A stretch of 64,000 nucleotides of DNA from Tetranychus cinnabarinus (taxonomy: Eukaryota; Arthropoda; Arachnida; Trombidiformes; Tetranychidae): NCBI GenBank assembly GCA_022266195.1, contig WHVY01000001.1:7130001-7194000 (forward strand). The letters run 5' to 3'. Position numbers and translations under genes: made by a program. Shown in pieces: positions 1 through 14,377 of the stretch (the first letter of the stretch is position 1; every line of letters begins with the position of its first letter). Under the pieces are notes generated by a model, which was not told the origin of the DNA, did not search any database, and saw nothing but the letters and a program-made list of their open reading frames with translations.

Positions 1-3000
1 TCAAATGGATCAAAGTTACGTCTAAAGGAACCCGAGAAAAGCACTGGATCTTGTGGTATAACCGTCAGTCGAGATCGTAAATCGTGAAGTCCCAATTGCG
101 TTATATCCTCTTCATCAATGGTAATGGTTCCACTTGCAGGTTCAATTAGACGGAACAAGGCAAGTGTTAATGATGATTTACCTGCTCCAGTTCGTCCAAC
201 AATTCCAACCTTTTCATTGGGTTGAATGGTACACACAATGTCCTTCAATACCAGATCAAGACCGGGTCGATATCGAGTTGAGTAGCTTTTAAACGAAATT
301 TGTCCCTTTTTGGGCCAATTATCTTTGGGTCGATGTGATGGTATAACCCATGGAGCCTGAAAAGATGAAAATTTAAAAATTTTTTATTCAGTTTGAAGTT
401 GAATTTTAGTTGAATTTCATGCTTACCTCAGTAGGTACTCTTGTATACTCTAAGCAACGTTCAATTGAAACAATGTTTGTCTCGACATCTGAAACTGCTC
501 GAACCAACATGTTCAAGATGCTTGTAATTTGTAATGCATAACTGATTGATAGTCCAGTAGTACCAGGACTTGAACCTCCTTTTGTAATGACGGCAAACAA
601 GGCTGTTATCGTTACAATCAAGTTACCCAATAGTTCAAGTCTTATGGCTAACCATCGGTTAGCACCAACATTGGGATAAAATGAACTGTGATTGATATCA
701 ATTCGAGTGTACATTTCATTGGTGAATCTTTCCGATGCTCCATAAGCTCGAATTGATGTTGATCCTGTAACTGTTTCCGAAAAGTGTGAATAAATTGGTG
801 ATCGAGTAACTGATTCAATACGACGCAATTGTCGTGAACTGGAAATGTAAAATTTCTGTCGACAAACAAGAAAAGGTTAGCAAATATGTAATAAAATGAG
901 CGATATTATCAAATGATATTTTACCTGGACCAAAATGTAAACAACACCAAGAACAATAATGACGACAATTAAATAGGTTGTTTCCAAACAAATGACTATA
1001 ATGGATACAATTGTACGGAACAATTGTGATACAAGAAGACGAAGATTGAAACTAATTGTTGTATCAGCTGTATCAATATCTTTGGTGAATCGATTGAGTA
1101 TCCGTCCCAATGGAGTTGTATCAAAAAATGACATTGGAGCTCTAATTAGACGAGTCAACATTTTCTCGTGAATCCATTTGGCACCATTCACAATGCAAAT
1201 GTTCATAACAATGGTGTTGGCAAGGGTGAAAATGGTCTCGGACAAGCCTAAAGCTGTGTAAACTCCAAGCCGTTTGTTACGAAGAGCTGTATTGTTGTTG
1301 TTGGCTGGGTTCAGCGAGTCATCAGACCAGGCAGTTAACCATAAATTGGTACCCAAATTGAAGGCACTTGAAGCTCCAAACAAAATGATTAACATTATAC
1401 AAGCAGTTACTCCAATAGCCACAAAATAGTCGAGGTAAACCTTCAACTTGACCGAACCAGTTTCAGCTGTTTCACTCTCAATCAGTTTGAACTTGTTTTC
1501 CTTCTCATTCACTTCATCTCCAGCCTGAGTTAGTCCACTTGTAATTGTTGATGTTCGACGTCTAATCATTGAGGTTCCCTTTCGTTGGCGAAGTGATGAG
1601 GTTTGTGAACCACTTGAAGCTTCAGATCTTGCCTGAGACAATTTAGCGTCGATTTCAGGAGCCAAAGTCTTTATCAAACTTGCCGCTTCTGGATCCAATT
1701 CATCGCCCTGTTCGGCCAAATATTGAACAATAAAGTCTGCAAATTCACCCTTTTTAGCCATCAGCTCAGCATAAGTTCCACTTTCACGGAATTTACCTTC
1801 TTTCATGACAATTATTTGATCAACTTGGGGTAAAAAGGTTATCCTGTGAGTTACCAAAAGACGAGTTTTATTCTTGAGCAAACCTTTTGGTCCAATAACT
1901 TTGTCAAACAAGTGTTTGGCTACATGAGCATCAACCGCTGAAAGTGGATCATCGAGCAAGTAAATGTCAGAATTGGAGTAAACTGCTCGAGCAATGGAGA
2001 TCCGCTGTTTTTGACCTCCCGAGACGTTGATTCCTCTCTCACCAATTTCCGTTTGATCACCACCAGTTAAAATTTGTAAATCAGGAGCCAGTGCACAAGC
2101 TTCAATTACCTTGTCGTACTTGTCTTTGACAAAAGGTGATCCAAAGATGATGTTGTTTCGAACCGTTGCATTTTGTATCCAAGCCGATTGAGGTACATAC
2201 GCTATTTTACCATACACATTAACATAACCCTGCTTCTTGTACAAATCACCCAACAAAGCCGAGAGTAAAGATGATTTACCGCTTCCAACAGTTCCAACAA
2301 TAGCAACCAACTTTTGCTTGCTAACTTCCATGTCAATGTCTTTGAGGGTTTCCTCTTCATCGGGTGACCATGAGAAGGAAGCATTTCGTATTGTTACTGG
2401 AGTTGTTGGATCAACTTCATGCAAGATTGCATCCTCATCCAGTTCATCTCCTTGAAGATATTTGTTTATTCGACGAATTGAAATGAAGAACTAAAACCGT
2501 GAAAAATCGACTTTAAGTTAATCTTTTCTGTCTTTAATTGATTGTCATTTTGTGTACTTACATTAGCTCCATATGTCACCACAATGGGTAGAAAGGCTAA
2601 AGGTCCACTGAGAATGTTAATCAATGAGATTGATACAAATGCTTTGTTTGCATCAAGAACATGACTTTTATCGATAAGCACGTAAGTTGCAAAGCTGATG
2701 ACAGTTATCTGATGATTAAACATGAAAAGTAGAGAGAGTTGAGTGAACGTTGAGTTTAACAAACAATGAAAAGCTCATTGAAAATGATTTGTGTAATGAT
2801 GTAATCTTACCAGGAAAGGTGCACATGCAAAGGCAAATGTAATTCCAGCTGACCAGATTGCTTGCATTTTAAGCGCATCAATTTCATTCTTTCTGATTGA
2901 TGCAATGATATCGCCAAAAGCTCCTTCCCAAGCATACAATTTCAACACCTTCATTCCATTGAGAACTTCAGAAACCAATTTAGATCGAGCATCCTTTTCC

Positions 3001-5172
3001 TTCATCAAACGAAGTTGACAATTTTTAAACTTTGTTGTAACCAACCCATTAAAGGGAACCAAGATCAACATAATAGCCAAACCAGCAATCGATGAAACAC
3101 CCAATTGTCGCCATAATAGGTAAACAGTGATAACTAATTGAACCGGGGAAGACCAAACAAAATTAACAATGTTAACATAGTCAACAATTCGTTGAGTATC
3201 AACAGCCATTAGGTTGACAATTTCACCTGTAGTGAAATCTCGTCTTCCTAAACTCGATAACCTGAGACTCTGAAGATAACAGAAAAAAGGTTGAAATTAG
3301 ATTTTCAAATGTTGTTTGAATTAGAAAAGGATTGTTCCTTTTTACCTTTCGATAAATTGTTGCCAACAAGGCCGATCTCATTCTCATTGAAGTTGTTTGT
3401 GTCCAAAATTCATATTGCGAGTCCAATATCGACTGGAACAAAGCAGCGGTAAACATTCCGATTGCAATGGTGTAACCTTTCCAGGCTGGTTCATCGGAAA
3501 CGATGAAAGTTAAAAGTGCATCCATCAACTGTGGACTTGCAAATACCAGTAAACTTGAAATCAATTTGCAAATCGCACCAAACAGTAGAACTGGCCAAAA
3601 GGCTTTAATCAAAACACCCAAAATGCTAACTTTAAGGGTTGACCTTCTTTGAGATGAACTTGTCGTTGGTTTATCATAATTGCTGTATTGAATGTATTCA
3701 GTTGCAGATTGTAAATGAGGATCAAAGTGTTTCTCAATTGTTTGTGTTTGATTATCACTAATCAGGTTCCACATGTCACCCTGTGTAAGCGTTTTACGGA
3801 ATCCTTTGAGTGCCATTGAATCGTACCAGAAAAAGAGTAATCGACTGATGAACGATGAACTTGCATATGGACATTCATTCTAGAGTCAACAGTAAAAAAT
3901 ATCTCAATTTAAAGCTCATTGACTTAATGATCAATTTACCTGAACGTCTTCTGTGAATACTTGTCTTCGAGTATCGGCGAAACAATACAAAATCAATTGA
4001 CAAATTGTTGCCGAAGTTTGCAAAGATTTGTTGATTATATCGCTTTTATCAAATGACCAACTCTGTACAGACTTGAAGTGCGTATTTAGGAAAGAAATGC
4101 ATAAAAATTAATCGATTGTTTTGTATGAATGCTTAAATTTAACTTTTGATTGTCCACTTACAGGGTATTTAAGGGAAGCTATTAACGTTGAAAAGTTGAT
4201 TGATGAATAGATTGTCATAAGAAGCCAAAAAATGAACAATAATCCTGAAGTGTGAGCTCCTTTACGACGATAAAGTAATATTAAGAAAAAGGCCAAAATC
4301 TGTTATAGCGAAGTGTTGTAAATGAAAGGATTTAGTTACATATTGATCAAAGATTATCATTAGTGTTTCAACCTTTTCCTCATTTTGATCAAAGTTATCA
4401 CCAGTTGCATCTAACTTTTGCTTTCCTAAAATAATCAGATTGCACTCATTGATTAATCTCACATCAATTGATTAACACAACCACTTGCATCATTTTTTAT
4501 GAAAAAAACTAAATAAAAACCTTTGTTTGTGAAAACTGATAACTAGGTGCATTTCATCGATATGCTTGAAAACCTAATTGCGTTATATTTTTCGATAGAT
4601 TTGGTCAAAATTGAAATTGAAAAAGCAAATCGAAGGAGACAAAATATAAATTTTTACTCACATAAGTCAATAGTTTTATGAATGGAGTATAATAATCAGT
4701 TGGATAAGTAATTTCATCACTTCGAAGTTCAATCAGTGAACTTGTAAATTCAAAAGCACTTGACACAATGAGTATTAATCCAACAATCTAATGGTCATGC
4801 GAATAGTCCAAGATTTAAAGATGAATGGAAGAGGAAAAAGATTGATAAAAAGTTAGTAATTGTGGAAATCCATTTCTGGTTAAAATACTCAACTATTTTA
4901 GTGAAAATGAGTAAAGTCCAGGGCAACTTTTTCCCCGAATTTGAAGCGACTGAATGAATTGCAAATGGACACGATATCCAAATAAATCCAGCGGCAATCC
5001 AAAGTAGTCCAGTGTCGCTTAAACATGGTGGAAATAGTAGCGTTTCAGAGTTCCATAACTTGTTCAGGTTCTGTTCAATTTTTGTTGAAAATTAAAAATT
5101 AACTTTACTTTAAACATTTCATAAATTGATACTTACCCATGCATTGTAACCACAGTAATTTTCAAGCACCAT
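1..5172 (-). CDS. ABCC-family (MRP1-like) ABC transporter, C-terminus cut by window edge
   Basis: A full-length ABCC exporter moves glutathione, glucuronide or other organic-anion conjugates across a membrane using ATP. Eleven exons are visible, all joined in phase 0: 5172-5137, 5070-4894, 4787-4662, 4299-4162, 4062-3940, 3879-3346, 3269-2811, 2708-2562, 2490-925, 855-427, 356-<1. They encode about 1363 residues. The first five exons form the extra N-terminal membrane domain (TMD0) typical of long MRPs. TMD1 follows (3879-2562). NBD1 lies in the 1.57-kb exon, with Walker A GTVGSGKSS, signature VSGGQKQR and Walker B IYLLDDPLSAVDAH; TMD2 begins in the same exon. NBD2 starts in the last exon with Walker A GRTGAGKSSL and Q-loop VIPQDP. 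Its signature and Walker B fall outside the window. The ATG at 5172 gives an N-terminus like that of MRP1. The donor after 4894 (GTTGAG) is weak. Family assignment is firm; the exact orthologue is not. Confidence 0.95.
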
Positions 5173-8100
5173 GTTGAACAATGAGTTGCAACCAAAAAAC
5201 TAACTTCTTTACAATGCGATTTACTTTAATTCCAATAACAATCAATGTAAACCAATGAGAGACATAAAAACTCGACTCATAATTGTTATTCTCAATTCAC
5301 CCAATGAGGCACAAATAACATTGATATTGATAAAAATTACAATCTCTCTCTCTACCTTTCAACCATCTTATCAGGTTGTGGAGCAAAAAAACACAATTGA
5401 TTCCAGAAAATGTACTGAACATCATTGTCTCATCACAATCAATCACACTCCCCCTTTGAATAACTTATCAATTAATTATGATAGGAATTTAGATGCACCA
5501 ATAAATGTTTCACTTTTGACATCATTTGATTATCAGTTTTAAAATAATCCAAACTAACCATGACCAAAGTCAACTTTTGATCCTTTACTGGACCTTTACC
5601 AAAGACTAAAGTAAATTGATTTCCATCTATTTTGCTTTACTCTTTGCCTTTTAGTCTGGCATTTGTGACTTTTTAATCACTAGATTAACGTTTGTTTATT
5701 ATTTTGCTTTAAATATTGTTGATAATTTAAAGCCAAATAAGGATTAAAGTTGCAATATTTTTTGATGCTCATTACACTAAAGTTACCTTTTGCATTATTT
5801 TAACCTTTAAAAAGCAACTTTTCTTTTTTATTTGCCCTTCTCGGGACCCTTTGCGCTAAATCCGTTTGTAAAACCTGACCTCAGGTTATATCGTCTTGGC
5901 CACTGATTTACCTGGTTACCTGGTTTTCAACCAACCTGACCAGTTTACCTTGAAATTTTTGTGTGCTTTTTTCACTTTAGTTTACCAATGTATTTACCTT
6001 TACCATTTACCGCTCCTAACTGACCATTTTCATCATCTTCAGTCAACTGACCATGGTCGAGTGACTTTGTCTCGAGCAAAAAAATAAATTACCCACAAAT
6101 CTACTTTTTTTCATCAACCAATTAACTTGTTCGTTGAGCAAATCATTTTCCAACCAAATAACCATGCAATCGTGAATTCATTTCAAGATTACAGTTACAA
6201 AACCTTGAGAAAATTTTATTCAACAAAATGACAAATCTCAACATGTAAAGTTTACTTCAAAATTATTAACAATTTTCCCTGTAAACTGAAAGATCACTCG
6301 GTGATCTTAATTTCATTTCAGAGCTTCTTTTCTGAACATCAATTAGACCCAATTTCAATATTGTATTTCGTTTCCATTTTGAGAGATTCGTCATTCATGA
6401 AAACTTGAACTTATTGATCTATTTTCAAATGTCAAAGGTTCAAATTTGACGATTAAATAATTGACAGAGTAATCTCAATTTAGCAATTTCTATAAAAATT
6501 CTCGGTTCGAGGTGAGTTATCGATTTGTAATTGCCCTCAAAACCTTTATAAATACATTTTCGTGATTCATGATTAGAATGAATTTTCCAAATACTTTTGC
6601 TCTGAGCTTCAAGACAATGCTCTTCCTTATCCTTGCATAAAACTTTGTATCAAACCTTTATTTCAACTCCTCAAGTTTAACAACTTTCACCTAAAAGTTT
6701 ATCAAAAATAGTTATCATTTACCCTCACAACATAATCTCACCTTTACCAATCCAACATTAAATTCCAGGTGAAAGTTAAATGAAAGCATAAACACAGAAG
6801 AAATTTGATGAATAAAATAATTACCCAATTATTTTGCAATTTGCCCTTAGTCATCAATCTGACCAGTTTTAACCCAGACAAGTGCAATTGTATTGCTCCC
6901 AGTTATGCAAGTAAACTCAGGTAAAGGCACATCTTGAATCATGTTTTCATTTTGATTTGCCAAAAGCCTTTGAACACTGTTACATTTGTCAATGAGCTTT
7001 ACTCTCACAACAGTTAGCCATTAAATGTCCATTAAATGTACATTAAATGAAGATTAAATGTAATTAATTAGTAAAAAAGGCTGACCACACTTTAACGCTT
7101 GACCTGGTCAAGAGTTAACCTTCTTTTGTACCAGGGTGTGTCAACATTGAGATTACAAGTGAAGATATATTTAAATAACTGTGATGAAGATGAATGCAGA
7201 TTAAAGCCTTATTACCATCTTAACCCTGATGACCTGATTGACCATCTAAATGAAAAACCCACTGACCAACAACTCATCAACAAGCCCAGTAAACAAGAAT
7301 CAACTACAATTTCAACCTTTTTTTTCCTCTTCCCTCTAATAGAATAACATTTTGCACTTTACTCTTGCAACCTTTAATATGCTTTGTCCCAATGATAATG
7401 AGATATTATCATGATCATTTCATCCATTTACATGCAGCATTAACTGATTCACCTGAAATATCTTCAATTAACATACAATTGTCTCTTGAAATGTTGACCA
7501 TTATGACTTGATTTTGCGTTTACATCAAACCGGAAAACCCTTTCAAAATAACATCCAAACAAGATGAAAACAAAAGTTGTAAACATTTCCTTTCATTATC
7601 TCGATCCAATCATTTTCCGATAATTTACTTTCTTTAATCAAGTTTATCCATTTTTCAGCTTCTTGTAGCGCCATATTTTCACCTTTTTGTTATCACCTTT
7701 TATTGCTTGTTTTCATTGTAATTTCAAGTGATTTACTCTTTTTTTGTCTGCCAAATTGTTCAGCTTTTCATGAGTGCTAAATGAACTTTGAACAGTCTTT
7801 TGTTTCAACTTCCTAAATCTGCTTTTCACTTTAAGGGGTTAACCATTATCAATATTATCTCCAATTGTGGTAAGTTAACCCTTAATGTGTTACAGATGAT
7901 TGGTGCTACTGATTGATCTGTTTTTTTATGTCAACTTTTCATTCAATTTTATCTTTTCTCTTTCATTCTTTCCGATTGTAAACTTGTAAATGATGAATTA
8001 AGATGCTGATAAATGGCTTTGATAATCAACACAAAGAGACATCATTGATTGTTACCTGAAATGTTGATGTACAAGTTTGTACAATGAAATATGCAAACAA

Positions 8101-11100
8101 ATGGCCATTACTAATTATTCTTGATTATCATTACAAATTTAAATACACTTTCAATTGGTTTCCATTAAACATGAGAAACTTGGATAAATTAACAAATTTA
8201 CTGCTGATTAAACCTAAATTATGTCTAATTAATGTTGGAAAACATTACTCAGATTAAATGTTAAATGACGCTCAATTTAGATTTGTTGAAATCTGTTACA
8301 ATGTTGCTCATTTACCTTTATCATTCAATCTAGTTAACTTGTCTAATAAACTTGTAATCACCTGAATCATCTTAATTTACTGTTTAATCTAAATCAAAAT
8401 CGCCAGATGATTACTAATAACTCAGAAGCGGATAATATGAAAAACTGAAACCCAAATAAGATCAATCTTGAGTTTTTTTCTTTCGCATTTTAAAATGCTT
8501 TATATTTTTATATCAAAAGTGATTTAGTTTAAAGGTTGAGAGAAAAAAAAATTCAAAAAACTTGACCCTCTTAACATGGGCTGATCTGATTTTTGATAGC
8601 AAAAAAAGAGTAGAAACAAAATGATTCTGATTACATGATTAAACTGGTTTGTCATGTAAAAAGGAGAAGAAGAAAAGTTGAAATTTGTACCAAACATGGT
8701 TGCACTCTTGAAAATGCATTTTATTTAAATTCAATTTTTACTCCTTTAACTGTTCATCTTCACTTTAACCATCGATTGGAAGCTAAAAATCGCCGCTTTC
8801 AAGTTGCACTTTCACCCGTAAGGCAATCAGCAAATTGTGGTTACTTAATTGCTCACCGAACGATGTTTTGGACTCAATTTGTGCTCTGATTTCAACGCGT
8901 TCACCAATTTAACATGATCAAGTTTACTGAATGAAAAATCATCTCAACGTTTGTTTACTTAATATACACCTGAAATGCCTACAAACTCAATGAATATCAA
9001 ATTTTGAAATTAAATCTTCTTTGATTGTAACAATTTTTCAGTTGATTGATTCAATTGAATTCAACTTGAAATCTCGAGTGAAATTTGTTGAAACCTTTTC
9101 TTTTCTCAAATGAATATTTTTCATTAATTTGAATTTGTTCAACTCATTTTCATGACAATTATTTCAGTTGCAACTTTACCATTTTGCACATTAAATAGTG
9201 ATTTGATTAAAGTAATCTATTAATAATAATAATTTTTCCATGTTAACCCAATGATGATCCCGATGATTATTGGGTGGGTCTAGTTGCTGAAGGCATCAAT
9301 CAAGAGTTAAGAGTCGCTCCTCACATTGTAAGTGTCTTGATCGTCTTTGTAATTCATCCATGGAATCACAATTTGCGATTATTTCATGAAACTAGCCACA
9401 CCTAATCTCAATGATGCCAACGATAATAAACATGTTTCTCCTTTTGCTGTTAAAAAGGAAAAAAAAGAATCCATCATGAGTTGGAACAAAAAAGATTGAA
9501 GAATCAACTGCAATACAAATCGATTAGAAACTGATAGTGATAAAGTATTGAGTTTTATTAATAAAACACAATTAGATTGAACCATCAATTTGATTTTCCA
9601 ACTTTTCTCTCATTTGACTTTCATTTGATTCACCATTCCTGGTTGTTATTGTTGTGCTAATTTTAATCACTATTGATGATGATAATAATTATCATAATTG
9701 TACAACAAAATAAGGTTTTACCAAAAGTTTACTTATGCTTTTCTTTTCACGCAAACACTTCTTCATTTCTCTGAGTTAACACTTGAACAAAACTGATTGT
9801 GCTGAAATGATGAATCTACAATGATGATTGACACGCATATCACTAATAAGATAAATGATAAAATGTAATTGTAGCCAATCATTGGTTAATCTCATTTGTT
9901 TGTTTCAACAACAATTTATCATGAAATTATGACCATTTGATGGACAACAGCAATTCAATTTTGCCTCACTTTTCAAGTCAACCTTTTCATTATCATTTTA
10001 ATTGCGATCTGATGATTGCGTGCGATTAAAAAGTGAAAATGATTCACTGTTCTAATTGTAAAATTAGAGTTTCTAATGAATGCTAACAATATGGTAAATA
10101 AGAGGAATTATGATCGAAATCACAATCAATGATTAACATGATAAAACACAGTCTCGACCCACACTTGATTTGATTTATTCAAAGACAAAATTAAACTAAA
10201 TTATCTACAATTTACTGTTACTCTACTTAACTCGACTGTTTTTACACTCAAACATGATCAACCCTTTCATTCATCTTTGCTCATCAGTTGTAAATTTTTC
10301 CCTTTGAACATTCCAACTCATTTCCTGATTTAACTTTTTGTTGCTTTACAAATTTAATAACTGAATTTTCATTTTAACCATTTCACCCATTGAAAGGCTG
10401 CTTACACCTAATGCAGAGCCATTTGTCCATCAACTAATTGAAGCTCAAAAATTTACAATTTACACCAAATTAAATTGTTTATTGCAATTGTTTGTAAAAA
10501 CAACGTTTCCTCTAATTTTGTTGCCTTATTGTTTGCCAGAGTTTTTGCTGTAACCAGTTAACCAGGCTCAATCAATTAGATGGTTACAACAAAAAAAAGA
10601 AACATAACAACAACAATAACTGCAAACAATCAAATAAACCAACAATTAAATTGACCTTCCCTTTGCCTTTTTTTATATATTGATTTAAATTAAACATCTA
10701 AACAATTTACAGTTACAATCACAATTATTTCCTGTCTCATGATTTTCCTTTGTTTAGTAGCTAATTGTATTTACAACAAAGAGTAAAGTAACATGAGAAT
10801 CAATGAAAAATTAAAGTTAAACTTGTGTCCACTGGAAAACAAATTAATGACGAAAATTATGCAAAATTAAGAAGTGATTTAAAAATTGATTGTTGATTCA
10901 CAATTCAATTGTAAAGCCTTCATCTTGTGGGTACAAGTTTTTGATTCTCATCTTTCTACTTTTATCTTTGGGTAACAATCAGTGTATCAATTGCAACAAT
11001 CAATTTGCACATTGTTTTCAAACTTCAATTCAATCATTTCAACTAACCAATCTCATCTTCCCTGTATTGCTCGACCATTATTACTCATCATTAGGTTGCC

Positions 11101-14100
11101 ACTTGAACTGCAATTTAGGATTGGCTTTTATTTTTGGTCAATCTCTTAAATCTTTACTTATCATTTCCATCATCATATTAGTTTATAATTGTTATTGTTA
11201 TCATTTAAAGGTAAATTCAAGTGTTAATTGAAGGTTAACCATTAACTTATTACATCTTCATAACCTGATTGAATCCTGATCACTATTAGCTTTAAATATG
11301 CACAAGAATGCTAATTGTCTTCTAGGAGTGTTAAACTCATTGAGGTTCACTCTAATTGTTATCCTAATCCAATCTATTATCATTTTAATCCTGAATACCT
11401 TGAATAATTTCAATATTCTAATTTTCTGCAAATTCATTCTTCGAGTGCAACAATTATCAGAATAATTGAGCCAAGTTACTTGCCAACATTGAATAACAAT
11501 ACTGAACAATTTGACCGAATTTTCCATTTCACTCCAAAATTTACCTTCGACTTTAAGCGCTTTTTTCGTACAAATCTGTCCAACAAGATTATTCTGTTCA
11601 AGGTTTAATTGTTTCTTAATTGGAAACAATTTTCAACGAAAATGAATAAATTGTAAACAACAATCGACTATCATTAACAAGCTTTCAATTGAGGTTCAAT
11701 CAAAAAACCATCTTTCATGGTAGTCATGTTCAAGTTGCAATATGAATACAATTTTGATTCATTGATGATCAGTGAATAAAGATAATGATTAACTGAAGAC
11801 TCTTCACTATTGATTCACTGAATAACTGGATATTGAGTCTTAATCATGATATGATGTAGTGAATAGTTGCATCCATTTATTGGTAATCAAAGTAACCATT
11901 CCTTACTCAATTCCAACACCACCTTAGAAATCACCTGATTCAGGTTATTTAATCATTCAATCAGCCATCATCATAATGGTGAGATCAGTAAACATTATCA
12001 TCCTCTAATAGTTAAACAGTGAGTGGTAAACTAAATTAAACAAGCCTTATTTAAAGACGACAATTACCAGATAAATTAAGAAATTTAATCGACAATTTCC
12101 ACTTTTCGCAAACTCACGTTTCTCCAAATTTCTCGCAAAATCTTTCCAAAAAAATCTCTTCCGTTTACCAGATTTGATCAAAGTCATGATCCCATGTAGG
12201 CTCAATGTCAACATTGGTTGTCCTCGTATTTAACCATTTTAATCATTTATCTCAATCTTGGCAAATCATAGTAATAACGATTTGTTAAAACACTTTTTTT
12301 TCCTCCAACATCAATGTCAATTCAGTTTAGGTGAAAACTTGAGCAGCTAAAAATGAATGAACAAAAAATGATGAAAATTTGAGGTTACCTTGAGTTTTGT
12401 TGATCTAATCATGAATTAGTCTTTTCACTCAACCTTAAAAATGATCATTTTTGTTTTTCGCCACTTCTCATTACCTTTTATTAACTTGTCTTGTCCCTAC
12501 CAAATAAGATCAAGTAGGAGTTGTAAATCAATAACCTAACTATCGATGAAATTGAATAACAAAAACTTGAATTTTCAAGTGTCAATATCTCGACCTTATT
12601 AAGTTCAATTTTTACCAGTAAAATTGAACAACTTTACACACTTTAGTCTTGCCACTTTACCAATTTGATGATCAACAGTTGGACTTACCTTTCCACTTGA
12701 CCATTACAATTGCATTTATAATTTGAAAGGAAAAAAGGTGTCTCTACTTATTATTGCCATTTTACCTTATTATCCTCATGATTTATCATCAATATTGAAC
12801 TTTTTTTATTATCTTTTAATGCTAATCATTGGGATTAACAGATGAATTATTAGCTGAATCAGATTGTTCATCAAAAATGTTCAATAGAATCCAGAAAATC
12901 GCTTAATAGTCTTTCGTGATTATTGTTTAGTCTTTTGCTTAATTAGTAAATTGGTTAATTGTTTGATGAAAAACTGTAACTCGTGTCTATGCCTTTGAGC
13001 GCAATCCTTATTAATAAATGTAATTAATGATTAACATTCTGATTATGGAAGAAAAACAATTTAATATTGGCAGAAATTAAAAGTTAATCAAAAAATTAAA
13101 AGCTGCCTTTTGCTCTTGTTATTGACTTAATTGATAACCATTGTTTTAGTTAATCATTTGTTGTAATCAGCTCAACATTAATTAAACTACAAAATAGACT
13201 ATCAAGTTAACAATGTGTTAAAAGAAGCAATTAAATTAAATTGTATTTAAAAAATGGAAAACTCTAATGGCTTGTAATTTGGTTGACAAACATTTGACCA
13301 AAATAAGTGACCACATAGAAGAAGATGAAGTGTGACAATTTGTTTAAATTAAAAAGCTGTTGATTTCAATGGAAACCTTCAAGCCTACTGTTTACAATTG
13401 CAATTAATCATAATTACACGTTTTGATTGTTGGTTTTGTTAATGAAACGGAAACGGGAAGTTTTTCGAGTAAATTCAAGCAATTCAATTCAATTGTTATT
13501 TTGAAATTTATCAGAGGAAAGAAGAAGAAAATGAAAGGAAAAAATACAAAACAGTTGCGATTCTCATCAAGTAATTTTCAAGTTAATAATTAACTTGCAA
13601 TCAAAGTGATCATCATTTGATTTAAACTGCTTTTTGTTTTAAAATGATGACAAGAGGCGACTTCATTAATTTCATCTCAACATGAAAACAAGAAAAATAT
13701 TGTTTAACTGATTATGTTGTTTAGTTTTTTGATGTTTACCTTTTTTTTGCTGCTTCAATCTCATCATTAATTTTTGTTGTTCATTCTGACCTGATGCTAA
13801 ATCATGGGAATCCAGATTCAAATGAGATAAAACTGTCTTGTTGTTGTGCCAAGATAATTGTTATTGATTAAAACTCATTAATATTAATTTAAAGTTGAGT
13901 TAATTAAACTCATAACAATATTGACTTGCCTTGAGAATCATGTCATTGAATGATCATCGATCAGGTTGTTGATCTCATTGGACATTTGTGTCAAAATGTT
14001 GTACTTTGATCTGGATCTTTGACCAGTCTTTGGTAATTTTGTTTGCCCAAAACCACTTCATGTTTATCAAGCGTTAAAAGTATGCCATTCATTGAGAGAC

Positions 14101-14377
14101 AATTCATTTCTCATTTAATCATTTTTGTTTATTAGTTGTTCAAGTTGAATATTGCGCCTTTGACTAATCATTATTTGTCTATTGACTATTAATGGCAAGA
14201 AAAGTGATTTCACATTAAATGAAGCATCTGTTAATTACTATCAGCCAATCAATTTGTAAATAAGTGTTTCATTTAAACTTTGTTACCAAGCATATAAGTG
14301 ATTATCTGGTTGAATATCGTGAGCCTCATCAGACTTGTTTAAATATTATCTAACTCTTGATTTTAATTGATTTTCAG
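5173..14377. other. Non-coding stretch between the ABCC gene and the first visible semaphorin exon
   Basis: About 9.2 kb of AT-rich DNA holds the upstream region of the minus-strand ABCC gene. It probably also holds the promoter, first exon(s) or first intron of the plus-strand semaphorin gene, because the exon at 14378 begins inside a codon and needs an upstream partner. I searched for a signal peptide or the usual start of a sema domain and found no convincing one. Short open frames here have no ATG context, no splice partners and no family resemblance. Confidence 0.5.

Noticed and set aside
9250..9331. Coding-looking 27-codon stretch ending in GTAAGT on the plus strand
   Set aside because: It is preceded in frame by TAA with no AG acceptor or ATG between, and it does not resemble the start of a sema domain. 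I could not place it in a gene.
10890..11231. Hydrophobic 113-codon frame that resembles a signal peptide
   Set aside because: It starts at TTG, has no ATG or acceptor in the right place and matches no family; probably chance in T-rich DNA.
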